DNA of 64,000 nucleotides from Ruminobacter sp964520475 (lineage in GTDB: Bacteria > Pseudomonadota > Gammaproteobacteria > Enterobacterales > Succinivibrionaceae). The number at the start of each line of letters is the position of its first letter. Position 1 is the first letter of the stretch. Positions 8,047-16,718 of this stretch are shown piece by piece. The stretch spans positions 168,073 to 232,072 of the forward strand of contig CAZFNS010000001.1 of the NCBI GenBank assembly GCA_964520475.1, written 5' to 3'. The notes under the pieces are model-generated. The model was given only the letters and a program-made list of their open reading frames with translations. It had not been told where the DNA came from and searched no databases. A program made the translations under genes and the position numbers.

Positions 8047-9501
8047 ATGAAAATTCTTTATCTGACGTCAGAACTGTGCGACTTCGTCAAGACGGGCGGA
8101 CTCGCCGACGTGGCCAAGGCTCTCCCCATGGAGCTCGTCAAGCGCAGCCACGACGTCAGAATAATGCTTCCGTGTTATTCGAAAATAAACAATTTTCAGC
8201 AGTATCCGGTCATAGCCGACCTGACCCTCACCAATCCCCAGAACAGCGGCAGCATCCCGTTCAAAATCCGGGAGGCGAAGCTGATGAACGCGGTCACCGT
8301 GTGGCTCGTCGACAACGGGCACTACTACGACCGCGCCAGCATCTACGCCGAGCACAACCAGGCCTACGGCGACAACGGCGAGCGGTTCGCCTTCTTCTCC
8401 GCGGCCGCGCTGCTCGCGGCCGAGCATCTGAACTTCGCCCCCGACATCGTCCACTGCAACGACTGGCACACGGCCCTCACCCCCATGATCCTGGCCCTGC
8501 GCTACCACGGATCGCCGTTTTTCCGGAACACCCGCACCGTCATCACCATCCACAACGGCGCCTTCCAGGGGGTGTACGACCGCGGGCAGCTCTGGATGCT
8601 CCCCGAGCTGGCCCAGGTCAACAACGAAAAGCTGACCCAGGGGTACAACACCATCAACTTCCTGAAATGCGGGATCTACTACGCCAACAAAATCAACACC
8701 GTCAGCCCGAGCTACGCGGAGGAGCTCACCACCTTCCTGGGCGGCCACGGCATGGCGCAGAATTACCTGGACCGGATCAACGATCTGTGCGGCATCGTCA
8801 ACGGGTGCGACTACTCGGACTGGGATCCGTCGGTGGATCCGCGGATAACCTTCAATTTCACGGCCGGCACCATCGCCGACAAGAGCCTCTGCAAGTTCCT
8901 GCTGCAGGAAAGCTCCGGGCTGCCGGTCTGCAACAAGCCGCTGTTCGGCATGGTGTGCCGGCTCACCGAGCAGAAGGGCATCAACCTGCTCATCCCCATC
9001 CTCGACGAGCTGCTGCAGAACCAGATCCAGCTGATCATCGTCGGGGCGGGCGCGCCCGAGCTCGAGAACGTCCTGCACGGGTTCAACGACAAATACCGGG
9101 AGAGCTTCGTGTTCCGCAGCGTTTACGACGAGAAGCTCGCGCACATGGTCGAGGCCGGCTCCGACTTTTTCCTGATGCCGTCCATTTACGAGCCCTGCGG
9201 CCTCAACCAGATGTACAGCCTCGCCTACGGCACCCTGCCCATCGTCAGGGCGGTCGGCGGGCTCAAGGACACGGTGATCTGCTACGACGAGGATCCGCGG
9301 GAAGCCACCGGCTTCATCTTCCAGCAGGCCGAGCCCCAGGCTTTCCTGAACTGCATCCGCCGCGCGCTGATCTTCTACCTGCAGGAAAAAAGCGAGTTCA
9401 TGCGCATCCGGCAGAACGCCATGCGGGTCCGCTACACCTGGTCGTCGTCGGTCGAGGAGTACGAGGAGATGTACCGCAGCGCGCTCGGGACGAACCCGTG
9501 A
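8047..9501 (+). CDS. glgA: glycogen synthase (ADP-glucose type, GT5)
   Basis: GlgA transfers glucose from ADP-glucose to a growing alpha-1,4-glucan. The 484-residue protein starts MKILYLTSELCDFVKTGGLADV, with the KTGGL motif that binds ADP-glucose. DIVHCNDWHT marks the N-terminal Rossmann domain. LTEQKGINLL and EPCGLNQMYSLAYG, which contains the catalytic Glu, mark the C-terminal domain. The length matches GT5 enzymes. It is co-transcribed with glgC; the branching enzyme glgB and phosphorylase glgP are not in the window. Confidence 0.96.
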   Translation: MKILYLTSELCDFVKTGGLADVAKALPMELVKRSHDVRIMLPCYSKINNFQQYPVIADLTLTNPQNSGSIPFKIREAKLMNAVTVWLVDNGHYYDRASIYAEHNQAYGDNGERFAFFSAAALLAAEHLNFAPDIVHCNDWHTALTPMILALRYHGSPFFRNTRTVITIHNGAFQGVYDRGQLWMLPELAQVNNEKLTQGYNTINFLKCGIYYANKINTVSPSYAEELTTFLGGHGMAQNYLDRINDLCGIVNGCDYSDWDPSVDPRITFNFTAGTIADKSLCKFLLQESSGLPVCNKPLFGMVCRLTEQKGINLLIPILDELLQNQIQLIIVGAGAPELENVLHGFNDKYRESFVFRSVYDEKLAHMVEAGSDFFLMPSIYEPCGLNQMYSLAYGTLPIVRAVGGLKDTVICYDEDPREATGFIFQQAEPQAFLNCIRRALIFYLQEKSEFMRIRQNAMRVRYTWSSSVEEYEEMYRSALGTNP

Positions 9502-9582
9502 CGGGACGCGCGGCGGTGGCGCGGCGGCGCCGCTTCTGCTAATATAACGGCATTCCTTTTCACCGGAACTTACCCGCGAACC

Positions 9583-10383
9583 ATGAAAGATTTTATTGAC
9601 GGAATCGGCGAGCCGCGCGATCTCGATCTGGCCACGTCGTTTTTGGCGCCCCTGCAGGGCGCGGCCCTCCTCGTCGGGAACCCCGGCCTCGCGCTGCTGA
9701 CCGGCTGCTGCGCCGCGGGCATCCTGCTGTCGCTGCCCTGCCTGTTCCTCGGGCTGATCACCGTGCCGGTGTTCATGAGCATAGCCGTGCTCGCCGTCGT
9801 CGCCGCGATCGAGGATCCCGGGGAGCCCCCGACGCGGGTTCTCCCCCTCGCCTGCGCGAATCTCCGGGCCCGGATCGGCGTCTTCACGATCATGGCGCTG
9901 TTCCCGCTGCTGCTCGCCGTCATCGCCTTCTGCGCCGCCCGGGGCGGCCCCTTCGACCGCGCGGCGTACGCGTCCCTCGCGTACCTGTGCTTCGCCCTGG
10001 TTTACGGCGTCGCGGCCGCGCACGCCGTGATCCTGGCCGGCCGCGGCGGCGCCTCGGCCGCCTCCTGCTGCGTCGCGGGCATCGATCTCCTCTTCAAGAA
10101 GCCGGCGCTGCTGTTCGGCCAGCTGCTGATCTGGCTCATGGGGCTGGCTTTCTGCCTCGCGGTCATGTTCTCCTACATGATCGTCATCCCGTGGTGCGGC
10201 GTGGCCCCCGGAACGCCGCTCTACCTGGTCTGCAGCTACCTCCTCCTGTTCCTGGTGCTGACCGGCTTTCTCGCCTTCTACCTGACCGGGGTGGCCGTGC
10301 TCATGTGGCGCTGGTTCGGCCCGGCCCCCGCGCCGGAAGGGGAAGGGCCCGCGGGGGACGGCGGAGACGGGGAAGAGGAGTAG
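9583..10383 (+). CDS. hypothetical polytopic membrane protein
   Basis: I do not recognise this 266-residue protein. It has about six hydrophobic segments, for example around ALLTGCCAAGILLSLPCLFL, VFTIMALFPLLLAVIAF and LYLVCSYLLLFLVLTGFLAF. The C-terminal tail is Gly- and Glu-rich and ends in GDGEEE. Cysteines are frequent within the membrane segments. The start follows an AT-rich leader with TATAAC near 9543. It is convergent with srmB, whose end is only 4 bp away. A small transporter-like or scaffold role is possible, but nothing in the sequence fixes a function. Confidence 0.7.
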   Translation: MKDFIDGIGEPRDLDLATSFLAPLQGAALLVGNPGLALLTGCCAAGILLSLPCLFLGLITVPVFMSIAVLAVVAAIEDPGEPPTRVLPLACANLRARIGVFTIMALFPLLLAVIAFCAARGGPFDRAAYASLAYLCFALVYGVAAAHAVILAGRGGASAASCCVAGIDLLFKKPALLFGQLLIWLMGLAFCLAVMFSYMIVIPWCGVAPGTPLYLVCSYLLLFLVLTGFLAFYLTGVAVLMWRWFGPAPAPEGEGPAGDGGDGEEE

Positions 10384-10387
10384 CGCC

Positions 10388-11731
10388 TCAGGCGCCGAGC
10401 GCCTTCAGGGCTTCCTCCGCGCTCATGCCCTCCCCCATAAGTTTCCTGAGCTTTTTCTCCCGGAAGTCGGGCCGGCCCTTGTTGCGCCGGTCGCGCTCCC
10501 GGATCTTCGGGCGCGGCGCGGCCGCGGCCTTCCCGGCCTTTTCCGGAGCGCGGTCCTTTTTCTTCTTTTTGGCGAACACGGCGATCCGGTTTTTGGCCCT
10601 GAGCCCCTCGACGACCCGCGTGACGATCCGTTCGCCCGTGTAGCGCTCGGCCTTGCCGAGCATCGGCACGTCGTGGGCCTCGACCAGATTTATCGCGACC
10701 CCCTTCCGCCCGGCCCGGGCCGTCCGGCCGATGCGGTGCACGTAGACGTCGGCGCCGCGCGGCATGTCGAAATTGATCACGTGGGTGACGTCGGCGACGT
10801 CGAGCCCCCGCGCCGCCACGTCCGTGGCGAGCAGGATCCCGGCGGGGTCCGCGGCGAATTTTTCGAGGGCTTCCAGCCGCCGGGCCTGATCCATCTCGCC
10901 GCGCAGGTACGCGAAGCCGATGCCCTCCCGGTCGAGTTCCGCGGCCAGATACCGCAGGCGCTCCCTGGTTTTGACGAAGACGACGGCTTTGACGATTTTT
11001 TCGGATTTGAGCAGATGTTTCAGCAGCTCGGTCTTGTGTTCGAGGCTGTCGGCGTAGATCGCGTACTGGGCGATCTTCTTCTTCTCGGAGCGGGGCGAAT
11101 CCACGCGGATCTCGACCGGGTTTTCCAGAACCTCGTTGGCGAATTTCGCGAGCAGCTCCCCCTCCAGGGTGGCGGAGAACAGGAAAGTCTGCTCCCGCCG
11201 GCTCGCCGCGGCGGCGATCGCCGTGACGTCGTCGTAGAAACCCATGTCGAGCATCCGGTCCGCCTCGTCGAGAACGAGGATCTCGACGCCTTTGATGTCG
11301 AACAGCTTTTTCCTGAGGTACTCGCGCAGGCGTCCCGGGGTGGCGACGACGACGTCCGTGCGGCTGCCGAGATCCGGCAGCTGCTCCTCGTGATCGACGC
11401 CGCCGATGATCGCGCCGGACGTGACCCGGGGCAGATATTTGGCGAGCAGCCTGACCTGCTCGTGCACCTGCAGGGCCAGCTCCCTGGTCGGGGTCAGGAC
11501 GAGGATCCGGCTCAGGCCGTGCCGTTTGTACGAGAAGTCGATCAGGTGCTGCAGGCACGGCAGCACGAAGGCCGCGGTTTTGCCCGTGCCCGTGGGCGCG
11601 TCGGCGAGGACGTCGTGCCCCGCGAGCGCCTCGGGGATTACTTCCCGCTGCACGACCGTCGGCTTCCGGTAGCCGAGATCCTCCGCGGCCCGCAGCAGCC
11701 GCTCGTCCAGCTCCAGTTCGGAGAATTCCAT
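10388..11731 (-). CDS. srmB: DEAD-box ATP-dependent RNA helicase, SrmB-like
   Basis: DEAD-box helicases remodel RNA; SrmB acts early in 50S ribosome assembly. The 447-residue protein has the Q motif (FSELELDERLL, KPTVVQREVI), Walker A APTGTGKT, PTRELALQ, the DEAD box in VLDEADRML, SAT in FLFSATLEG, and HRIGRTARAG in the second RecA domain. A basic tail of about 75 residues follows (KKKKKDRAPEK). SrmB is the best match by N-terminal style and length, but RhlE or RhlB cannot be excluded. It follows sdhE with 1 bp between the coding regions. Confidence 0.85.
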   Translation of the reverse strand: MEFSELELDERLLRAAEDLGYRKPTVVQREVIPEALAGHDVLADAPTGTGKTAAFVLPCLQHLIDFSYKRHGLSRILVLTPTRELALQVHEQVRLLAKYLPRVTSGAIIGGVDHEEQLPDLGSRTDVVVATPGRLREYLRKKLFDIKGVEILVLDEADRMLDMGFYDDVTAIAAAASRREQTFLFSATLEGELLAKFANEVLENPVEIRVDSPRSEKKKIAQYAIYADSLEHKTELLKHLLKSEKIVKAVVFVKTRERLRYLAAELDREGIGFAYLRGEMDQARRLEALEKFAADPAGILLATDVAARGLDVADVTHVINFDMPRGADVYVHRIGRTARAGRKGVAINLVEAHDVPMLGKAERYTGERIVTRVVEGLRAKNRIAVFAKKKKKDRAPEKAGKAAAAPRPKIRERDRRNKGRPDFREKKLRKLMGEGMSAEEALKALGA

Positions 11732-11732
11732 G

Positions 11733-12005
11733 TCAGCCGCTCGTTCCCTTAAGTTTTTCCTCGCGGTACGCGATCACGGCCGCCGCGGCCCGGGCGTCGG
11801 ACGGCCGCGCGGGAGCCTGCCGCCGCAGCAGGACGCGGAACAGCTCGAGATCCGAGCAGTCGAGGAAGGCGTCGTACTCTTCGAACTCCCGGTCCCCGGC
11901 CAGGGGCAGGCGCTCGGCGACGTAGGGCTCGAGCATCAGGTCGAGCTCCTTCATGCCCCGGCGCGACTTCCACCGCAGGCGGTCCCATTCCGTCTCGCTC
12001 TTCAC
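11733..12005 (-). CDS. sdhE: FAD assembly factor SdhE (CptB/YgfY)
   Basis: SdhE helps attach FAD covalently to the flavoprotein subunit of succinate dehydrogenase and fumarate reductase. The 90-residue product carries the family signature RLRWKSRRGMKELDLML with the RGxxE motif that contacts the flavoprotein, and then FLDCSDLELFRVLLRR. Length is typical. It sits between thyA and srmB on the same strand. For an organism that ferments to succinate, the likely client is fumarate reductase; this is inference, since no frd or sdh gene is in view. Confidence 0.88.
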   Translation of the reverse strand: MKSETEWDRLRWKSRRGMKELDLMLEPYVAERLPLAGDREFEEYDAFLDCSDLELFRVLLRRQAPARPSDARAAAAVIAYREEKLKGTSG

Positions 12006-12017
12006 CGGCTCCCTCCC

Positions 12018-12818
12018 CTACACGGCCACCGGGGCCCTGATCGCCGGGTACGGATCGTACCCCTCGACGATGAAATCCTCGAACCGGTAGTCGAAAATCG
12101 ACTCCGGGCGGCGGGCGAACCGCAGCGTCGGCAGTTGCCGCGGGACGCGCCGCAGCTGCTCGCGCGCCTGCTCCAGGTGGTTGAGGTACAGATGCACGTC
12201 CCCGCCCGTCCACACGAACTCGTGCGGCTCGAGGCCGCTCTGCTGCGCGGCCATGTGCAGCAGGAGGGCGTAGCTCGCGATGTTGAAGGGCAGGCCGAGG
12301 AACGTGTCGCAGCTGCGCTGGTAAAGCTGCAGGCTCAGCTTCCCGTCCGCGACGTAGAACTGGAACAGGGCGTGGCACGGCGGCAGCTTCATCTCGTCGA
12401 CGCAGGCGGGGTTCCACGCCGAGACGATCATGCGCCGGCTGTCCGGGGTGTTCCTGATCTGATCCATAACCCGGGCGATCTGATCCACGCTCCCGCCGTC
12501 CGGGGCCGGCCAGGCGCGCCACTGGCGGCCGTACACCGGCCCCAGATCGCCGTTTTCGTCGGCCCATTCGTCCCAGATGGTCACCCCGTGGTCGCGCAGG
12601 TAGCCGATGTTGGTGTCCCCGCGCAGGAACCACAGCAGCTCGTAAACGATCGAGCGCAGGTGGCACTTCTTGGTGGTGAGGAGCGGGAAGCCGTCCCTCA
12701 TGTCGAAACGCATCTGGTACCCGAACACGGATTTGGTGCCCGTGCCGGTCCGGTCCGTTTTGACGGCGCCGTTTTTCAGGATGTGTTCCAGCAGATCGAG
12801 GTATTTTTTCATGTGCAA
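12018..12818 (-). CDS. thyA: thymidylate synthase ThyA
   Basis: ThyA methylates dUMP to dTMP with methylene-tetrahydrofolate. The 266-residue protein (E. coli 264) starts MHMKKYLDLLEHILKNG. It contains RTGTGTKSVFG, the catalytic Cys in PPCHALFQFYV, LYQRSCDTFLGLPFN and the C-terminal APVAV. It lies about 40 bp after ptsP; the lgt gene that separates ptsP and thyA in E. coli is missing. sdhE starts 12 bp after its stop. Confidence 0.97.
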   Translation of the reverse strand: MHMKKYLDLLEHILKNGAVKTDRTGTGTKSVFGYQMRFDMRDGFPLLTTKKCHLRSIVYELLWFLRGDTNIGYLRDHGVTIWDEWADENGDLGPVYGRQWRAWPAPDGGSVDQIARVMDQIRNTPDSRRMIVSAWNPACVDEMKLPPCHALFQFYVADGKLSLQLYQRSCDTFLGLPFNIASYALLLHMAAQQSGLEPHEFVWTGGDVHLYLNHLEQAREQLRRVPRQLPTLRFARRPESIFDYRFEDFIVEGYDPYPAIRAPVAV

Positions 12819-12858
12819 ATTCCGTATGCCGGGGCCGGGAGAACCGGCCCGGCGGTCG

Positions 12859-15102
12859 TCAGTTCACGTGCAGGATGTCGGCGAGGCCCTTGCTCTTCAG
12901 GTAGTCGGTGTAGAGCTGCCTGATCCCGGCGGTGCTCGAGAGCTTGATGGCCTTCGCGAAGATTTCCTCCAGCTCGGCGGCGCTGACCCGGCGCAGCAGG
13001 TACTTTATCCGGGCTATCTCGGTGTAGTTCATGCTCAGCTCGCGGAAGCCCATGGATAGGAGCAGGACCGCCCCGAGCGGATCGCCCGCCATTTCGCCGC
13101 ACATGGCGAGAGGCTTGCCGAGCTCGGTCACGCAGATCCGGTGCAGGCGCCGCAGCACCCGCACCATGGCGGGATTGAAGGAGTCGTACAGTTTGGCGAC
13201 GTACGGGTTGTTGCGGTCCACGGCCAGGATGTACTGCGTGAGGTCGTTGCTGCCGATGGAGAAAAAGTCGAGGTGCCGGGCGAGATCCTCGAGGAGGAAC
13301 ATGGCCGCTGGGACTTCGATCATCGCGCCGAACTTGGGGTAGGCGATCACGGAGCTGTATTCCTCGCATATTTCCCGGTAAGCCTGGTCGAACATCTCCT
13401 TGGCCCGGAGGACCTCCTCCAGGCTCGACACCATCGGCAGCATGATCTCCAGGTTCTCGTACTTGCGGTTGGCCTTGAGCATGGCCCGGAACTGGGTGCG
13501 GAGGAGCTCCGGCTTGTCCAGGCTGATCCTGATGCCCCGCCAGCCGAGGAACGGGTTGGCCTCCTCGAACGACAGGTACGGCAGCGGCTTGTCCCCGCCT
13601 ATGTCCATGGTCCGCATGCGGACGCGCTTGCCGGCGAAGGTCCGGAGCAGCTCCTCGTAGTGGACGCATTCCTCCAGCTCGGTCGGGAAGGAGTTGTGCA
13701 TCATGAACTCCACTTCCGTCCGGTACAGGCCCACGCCGTCGATCATCGACGTGACGGTTCCGCCGTCCTTGTCGAAGGCCAGGCCCGCGTTCAGCTCGAC
13801 GGTGACGCGCACGCCGTCCGCGGTGACCGCGGGCTCGTTCTGCTCCGAAACGAACAGCCGGGTGTTCTCCTCGTCCCTGAGGATGTTGCCCCGGTACTCG
13901 GTTATCACCCCGACCGGCGGGTCGATGAAGAGCTCCTCCCGGTTGCCGTCCAGGATGAACAGGTGCCGGTCGAGCTTCCGCGTGGAGATGTCGACGCCCA
14001 TCAGGGTGGGGATGTTCAGGTTGCGCGCGAGGATCGCGGCGATGGAGTTGGCGCTGCCGCTGACCGAAATGATGCCGGCGATCCTTTCCCGCGGCAGCTC
14101 GGCGATGAGGGAAGCGGTTATTTCCTCCGCGATTAAAATCACCGGCTCCGAGAAGGCGAATTCCTCCAGGCTGCTGTGGGCCAGCCGGGACAGCAGGCGC
14201 TGGGCGAGGTCCCTGATGTCCAGAGCCCGCTCCTTCCGGTTCTCCCCCGAGCAGGCCGCGATCATCTCCTCGGCGATCAGCTTCACCGCCGACGACGCGG
14301 ACCAGCCCTCGTCGCAGATTTTGACGTCGACCTTCCGGCTGAAATCGCTGTTCTCGATGATGTCCTGGTAAGTCTCGAACACGTCGGACATGCTGGCGTT
14401 CTTGAGGTTGCCGCTGACCTTGAGGGACAGGGAATCGATGTCCAGCTGCAGCTGGAAAAGCGCCTGGTGAAACAGCTCGTACTGGGTCTCCCGGTCGTTG
14501 TTCTTGCGCAGCAGCACCTGCTCGAGCTGCATCTGGGGCTGCCAGACCCAGCCGCGCGCGATGGCGATGCCGCCCGAGCCGAACGAGCACTTGATCGGCT
14601 CCGAGTTGTTCACCTCGGTGTTCCGCTGCCCGGCCAGGTAAACCGTGGAGGAAATCTGGGCGGCGAGCGACACCAGGAAGGACTCCTCGGCCTCGGTGAA
14701 CTGCCGCGACTCCTTCTGCTGGATGATGAGGACGCCGAGATTCATGCCGTCGTAGTCGATGGGCGCCCCGAGGAAGGATTTGAACTCCTCCTCGCCGATC
14801 TCGGGAATGTATTTGAAGTTGGGATGCTCCTGGGCGTTGGCCAGGTTGAGCACGACGCGCTTTTTGCCGACCAGGCCCGTCAGGCCCTCGCCGAAGCGCA
14901 GGGTCACCTTGCCCTCCGCGCCGCTGCTCAGGCCGTCCGTGGCGGCCAGGATGTTCCTGCCCCGGGTGTGATCCGCGAGGTAAACCGAGCAGCAGTCGAC
15001 CCCGAGGGCGCGGCGGGTCCTGACCACGACCAGCTTCAGGGCCCGGTTCAGATCCTTTTCATTCAGGAACGCCTCAACAATCTGTCGTAAAACGGTAAGC
15101 AT
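12859..15102 (-). CDS. ptsP: PtsP-like enzyme I-Ntr with altered active-site His
   Basis: PtsP is the GAF-domain enzyme I that passes phosphate from PEP to NPr in the nitrogen PTS. The 747-residue product (E. coli 748) has an N-terminal GAF domain to about residue 160. The PEP-utiliser swivel domain (320-390) and the TIM barrel follow, with GGDKPLPYLSF, NPFLGWRGIR, IGSNDLTQYILAVDRNN and the catalytic Cys in AMCGEMAGD. In the swivel domain the sequence reads GSANSIAAILAR: residue 354 is Ile (codon 14041-14043), where the family has the phosphorylated His (His356 in E. coli). The remaining catalytic motifs look intact. The start overlaps the rppH stop (TGATG). Confidence 0.93.
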   Translation of the reverse strand: MLTVLRQIVEAFLNEKDLNRALKLVVVRTRRALGVDCCSVYLADHTRGRNILAATDGLSSGAEGKVTLRFGEGLTGLVGKKRVVLNLANAQEHPNFKYIPEIGEEEFKSFLGAPIDYDGMNLGVLIIQQKESRQFTEAEESFLVSLAAQISSTVYLAGQRNTEVNNSEPIKCSFGSGGIAIARGWVWQPQMQLEQVLLRKNNDRETQYELFHQALFQLQLDIDSLSLKVSGNLKNASMSDVFETYQDIIENSDFSRKVDVKICDEGWSASSAVKLIAEEMIAACSGENRKERALDIRDLAQRLLSRLAHSSLEEFAFSEPVILIAEEITASLIAELPRERIAGIISVSGSANSIAAILARNLNIPTLMGVDISTRKLDRHLFILDGNREELFIDPPVGVITEYRGNILRDEENTRLFVSEQNEPAVTADGVRVTVELNAGLAFDKDGGTVTSMIDGVGLYRTEVEFMMHNSFPTELEECVHYEELLRTFAGKRVRMRTMDIGGDKPLPYLSFEEANPFLGWRGIRISLDKPELLRTQFRAMLKANRKYENLEIMLPMVSSLEEVLRAKEMFDQAYREICEEYSSVIAYPKFGAMIEVPAAMFLLEDLARHLDFFSIGSNDLTQYILAVDRNNPYVAKLYDSFNPAMVRVLRRLHRICVTELGKPLAMCGEMAGDPLGAVLLLSMGFRELSMNYTEIARIKYLLRRVSAAELEEIFAKAIKLSSTAGIRQLYTDYLKSKGLADILHVN

Positions 15103-15707
15103 CACTGTCTCCTTGTGTTGCGGGGAACCTGCTGCGCGCTGCGGGGATTCTGCCGGCTGTCCCTGTTTTTCCGGCCGGGGCCGCCCCGCCCGCGCCCGCC
15201 GGCGCCGGCCGCCGGCGCGTCCGGCCCGCCGTTCGCCAGCGCGCGGGGAATGAATTCCTTGAGAATTTTCCGGTAAACGTCCCGCTTGAAGGAAATGACC
15301 TGCCGGACCGGGTACCAGTAGCTGACCCAGCGCCAGCTGTCGAATTCCGGCGCGCCCGAGGTGTTGAACCTGATTTTCCCCTCCGCCCCGCGGCAGAGGG
15401 TGAGCAGGAACCACTTCTGCCTCTGGCCGAGGCAGACGGGGCTCTCGTTCCACCGCACCAGCCAGCCGGGCAGCTGGTACTTGTACCAGCGTCCCGAGAC
15501 GCACAGGATCTTCACGTCGTCCGCCCCGAGGCCGAGCTCCTCGCCGAGCTCCCGGTACATGGCCTGCACCGGGGTTTCCCCGTCGTTTATGCCGCCCTGG
15601 GGGAACTGCCACGAATTCTGGCCGATGCGCCGGGCCCACAGAACCTGTCCGCGCTGATTGCAGATAACAATGCCGACATTCGGTCTGTAGCCATCATCGC
15701 GTATCAA
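15102..15707 (-). CDS. rppH: RNA pyrophosphohydrolase RppH (NudH)
   Basis: RppH removes pyrophosphate from mRNA 5' ends and so triggers RNase E decay. Starting at the TTG at 15707 the product begins MIRDDGYRPNVGIVICN, which aligns with E. coli MIDDDGYRPNVG; GGGGGAAG lies just upstream. A TTG 30 bp further up (15737) is also possible. The Nudix box GGINDGETPVQAMYRELGEELG is complete around residues 38-60. The C-terminal tail is Gly/Ala/Arg-rich, longer and less ordered than in E. coli. It is divergent from mutH, as in E. coli. Confidence 0.93.
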   Translation of the reverse strand: MIRDDGYRPNVGIVICNQRGQVLWARRIGQNSWQFPQGGINDGETPVQAMYRELGEELGLGADDVKILCVSGRWYKYQLPGWLVRWNESPVCLGQRQKWFLLTLCRGAEGKIRFNTSGAPEFDSWRWVSYWYPVRQVISFKRDVYRKILKEFIPRALANGGPDAPAAGAGGRGRGGPGRKNRDSRQNPRSAQQVPRNTRRQ

Positions 15708-15806
15708 TTTCTTCCCCCGGTCCGGTCTGCGCGGCAAACGCCCCTCAAAACAGACAGTTTAGCACAAATACGGCAAAGCTTACAGCCGGACGGGCGGTTT
15801 CGGCGG

Positions 15807-15837
15807 TTGACAACTCCCCCGGCGGATGTGCTATATT
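15807..15837 (+). promoter_or_regulatory. sigma-70 promoter of mutH
   Basis: A perfect TTGACA (15807-15812) and TATATT (15832-15837) are 19 bp apart, slightly long. Transcription would start near 15844, upstream of the ATG at 15871. This excludes the in-frame GTG at 15826 as start. Confidence 0.65.
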
Positions 15838-15870
15838 TGGCCGGACACAGGCAGGAGAGGTATCGGCAGC

Positions 15871-16497
15871 ATGATCCCGCGATCCGAAGAGGAACTCATG
15901 GCAATGGCCCGCCGGCTGAACGGCATGACGGCGGGCGAACTGGCGGCGGAGCTCAATCTGCCGCCGCCCGGCCCCGCGGGCGGCGGCAAGGGGTACGTCG
16001 GCCGGCTCGCCGAAACCGCCCTCGGCGCGTCCGCGGGATCCAAGCCGTACCACGATTTCGCCGCCCTGGGCGTCGAGCTCAAAACCATCCCCCTCCTGCG
16101 CGGCCTGACCCCGGCCCAGAACACCCGCGTCTGCGTCCTCGAGCGCGGCGGCCTGCTCAACCAGACCTTCGAGAACTCGAATTTTTACAACAAGATCCGG
16201 CGGGTGCTGTGGCTCCCCGTCGAAGGCGATCCCGCGCTTCCCCCCGCCGGGCGGCGCTTCGGCGCCGCGTTCCTGTGGAGCCCGGGCGCCGGGGATCTCG
16301 CCGTCCTCCGGCGCGAGTGGGAAGAGATCGCGGAAGCCGCGGCGCTGGAAGGCCCCGGCGGCGCGGGCCGCGGCTCCGCCGGCTTCGTCCTGCTCGCTCC
16401 GTGCGGGAGCGCCCGCGGGGAGCGGCGGTACGCCTTCTACCTCGGGAAAAATTTCACGAAAAAAATCGTCGCGGATTTTCTCGCCGGCCGCCTCTGA
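15871..16497 (+). CDS. mutH: methyl-directed mismatch repair endonuclease MutH
   Basis: MutH nicks the unmethylated strand at hemimethylated GATC sites after MutS/MutL recognise a mismatch. The 208-residue protein has the catalytic triad in the expected spacing: Asp62, Glu69 and Lys71 in HDFAALGVELKTIPL. GKGYVGRLAE comes before it, and the C-terminal YAFYLGKNFTKKIV segment is also conserved. GGAGAGG precedes the ATG at 15871. MutH implies Dam methylation in this organism and restricts the taxonomy to gammaproteobacteria. Confidence 0.94.
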   Translation: MIPRSEEELMAMARRLNGMTAGELAAELNLPPPGPAGGGKGYVGRLAETALGASAGSKPYHDFAALGVELKTIPLLRGLTPAQNTRVCVLERGGLLNQTFENSNFYNKIRRVLWLPVEGDPALPPAGRRFGAAFLWSPGAGDLAVLRREWEEIAEAAALEGPGGAGRGSAGFVLLAPCGSARGERRYAFYLGKNFTKKIVADFLAGRL

Positions 16498-16600
16498 CGC
16501 CGCCGGCCCGGCCCGCGGGCGGCGCGCCGGCGCGCGCGGGATCCCGAATCCCCGGACAGGATTTTTATATTGATATTTTTAATAAAATCGCGTCCCGATA

Positions 16601-16627
16601 TTGACACGGCCCGCCAATTCGGATAAT
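16601..16627 (+). promoter_or_regulatory. possible promoter of CBM48 gene
   Basis: A perfect TTGACA lies at 16601-16606, followed by GATAAT at 16622-16627 with a short 15-bp spacer. The start codon is about 90 bp downstream. The rest of the 220-bp gap after mutH is GC-rich dyads and then an AT-rich stretch, without other recognisable signals. Confidence 0.45.
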
Positions 16628-16718
16628 TTTGTCTGCATAATCGTGCGCAGCGAAAAAACGTCCGCCCGGCGCCGCGCCCGGCGGGTTTTTATGATTTTTG
16701 ATTCAGGAGAAAAAGACA

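Noticed and set aside
15103..15639. N-terminal extension of PtsP
   Set aside because: The ptsP frame stays open into rppH, but PtsP homologues start at MLTVLRQIVEAF, and a TGATG overlap marks the true start at 15102. The upstream part is rppH read in another frame.
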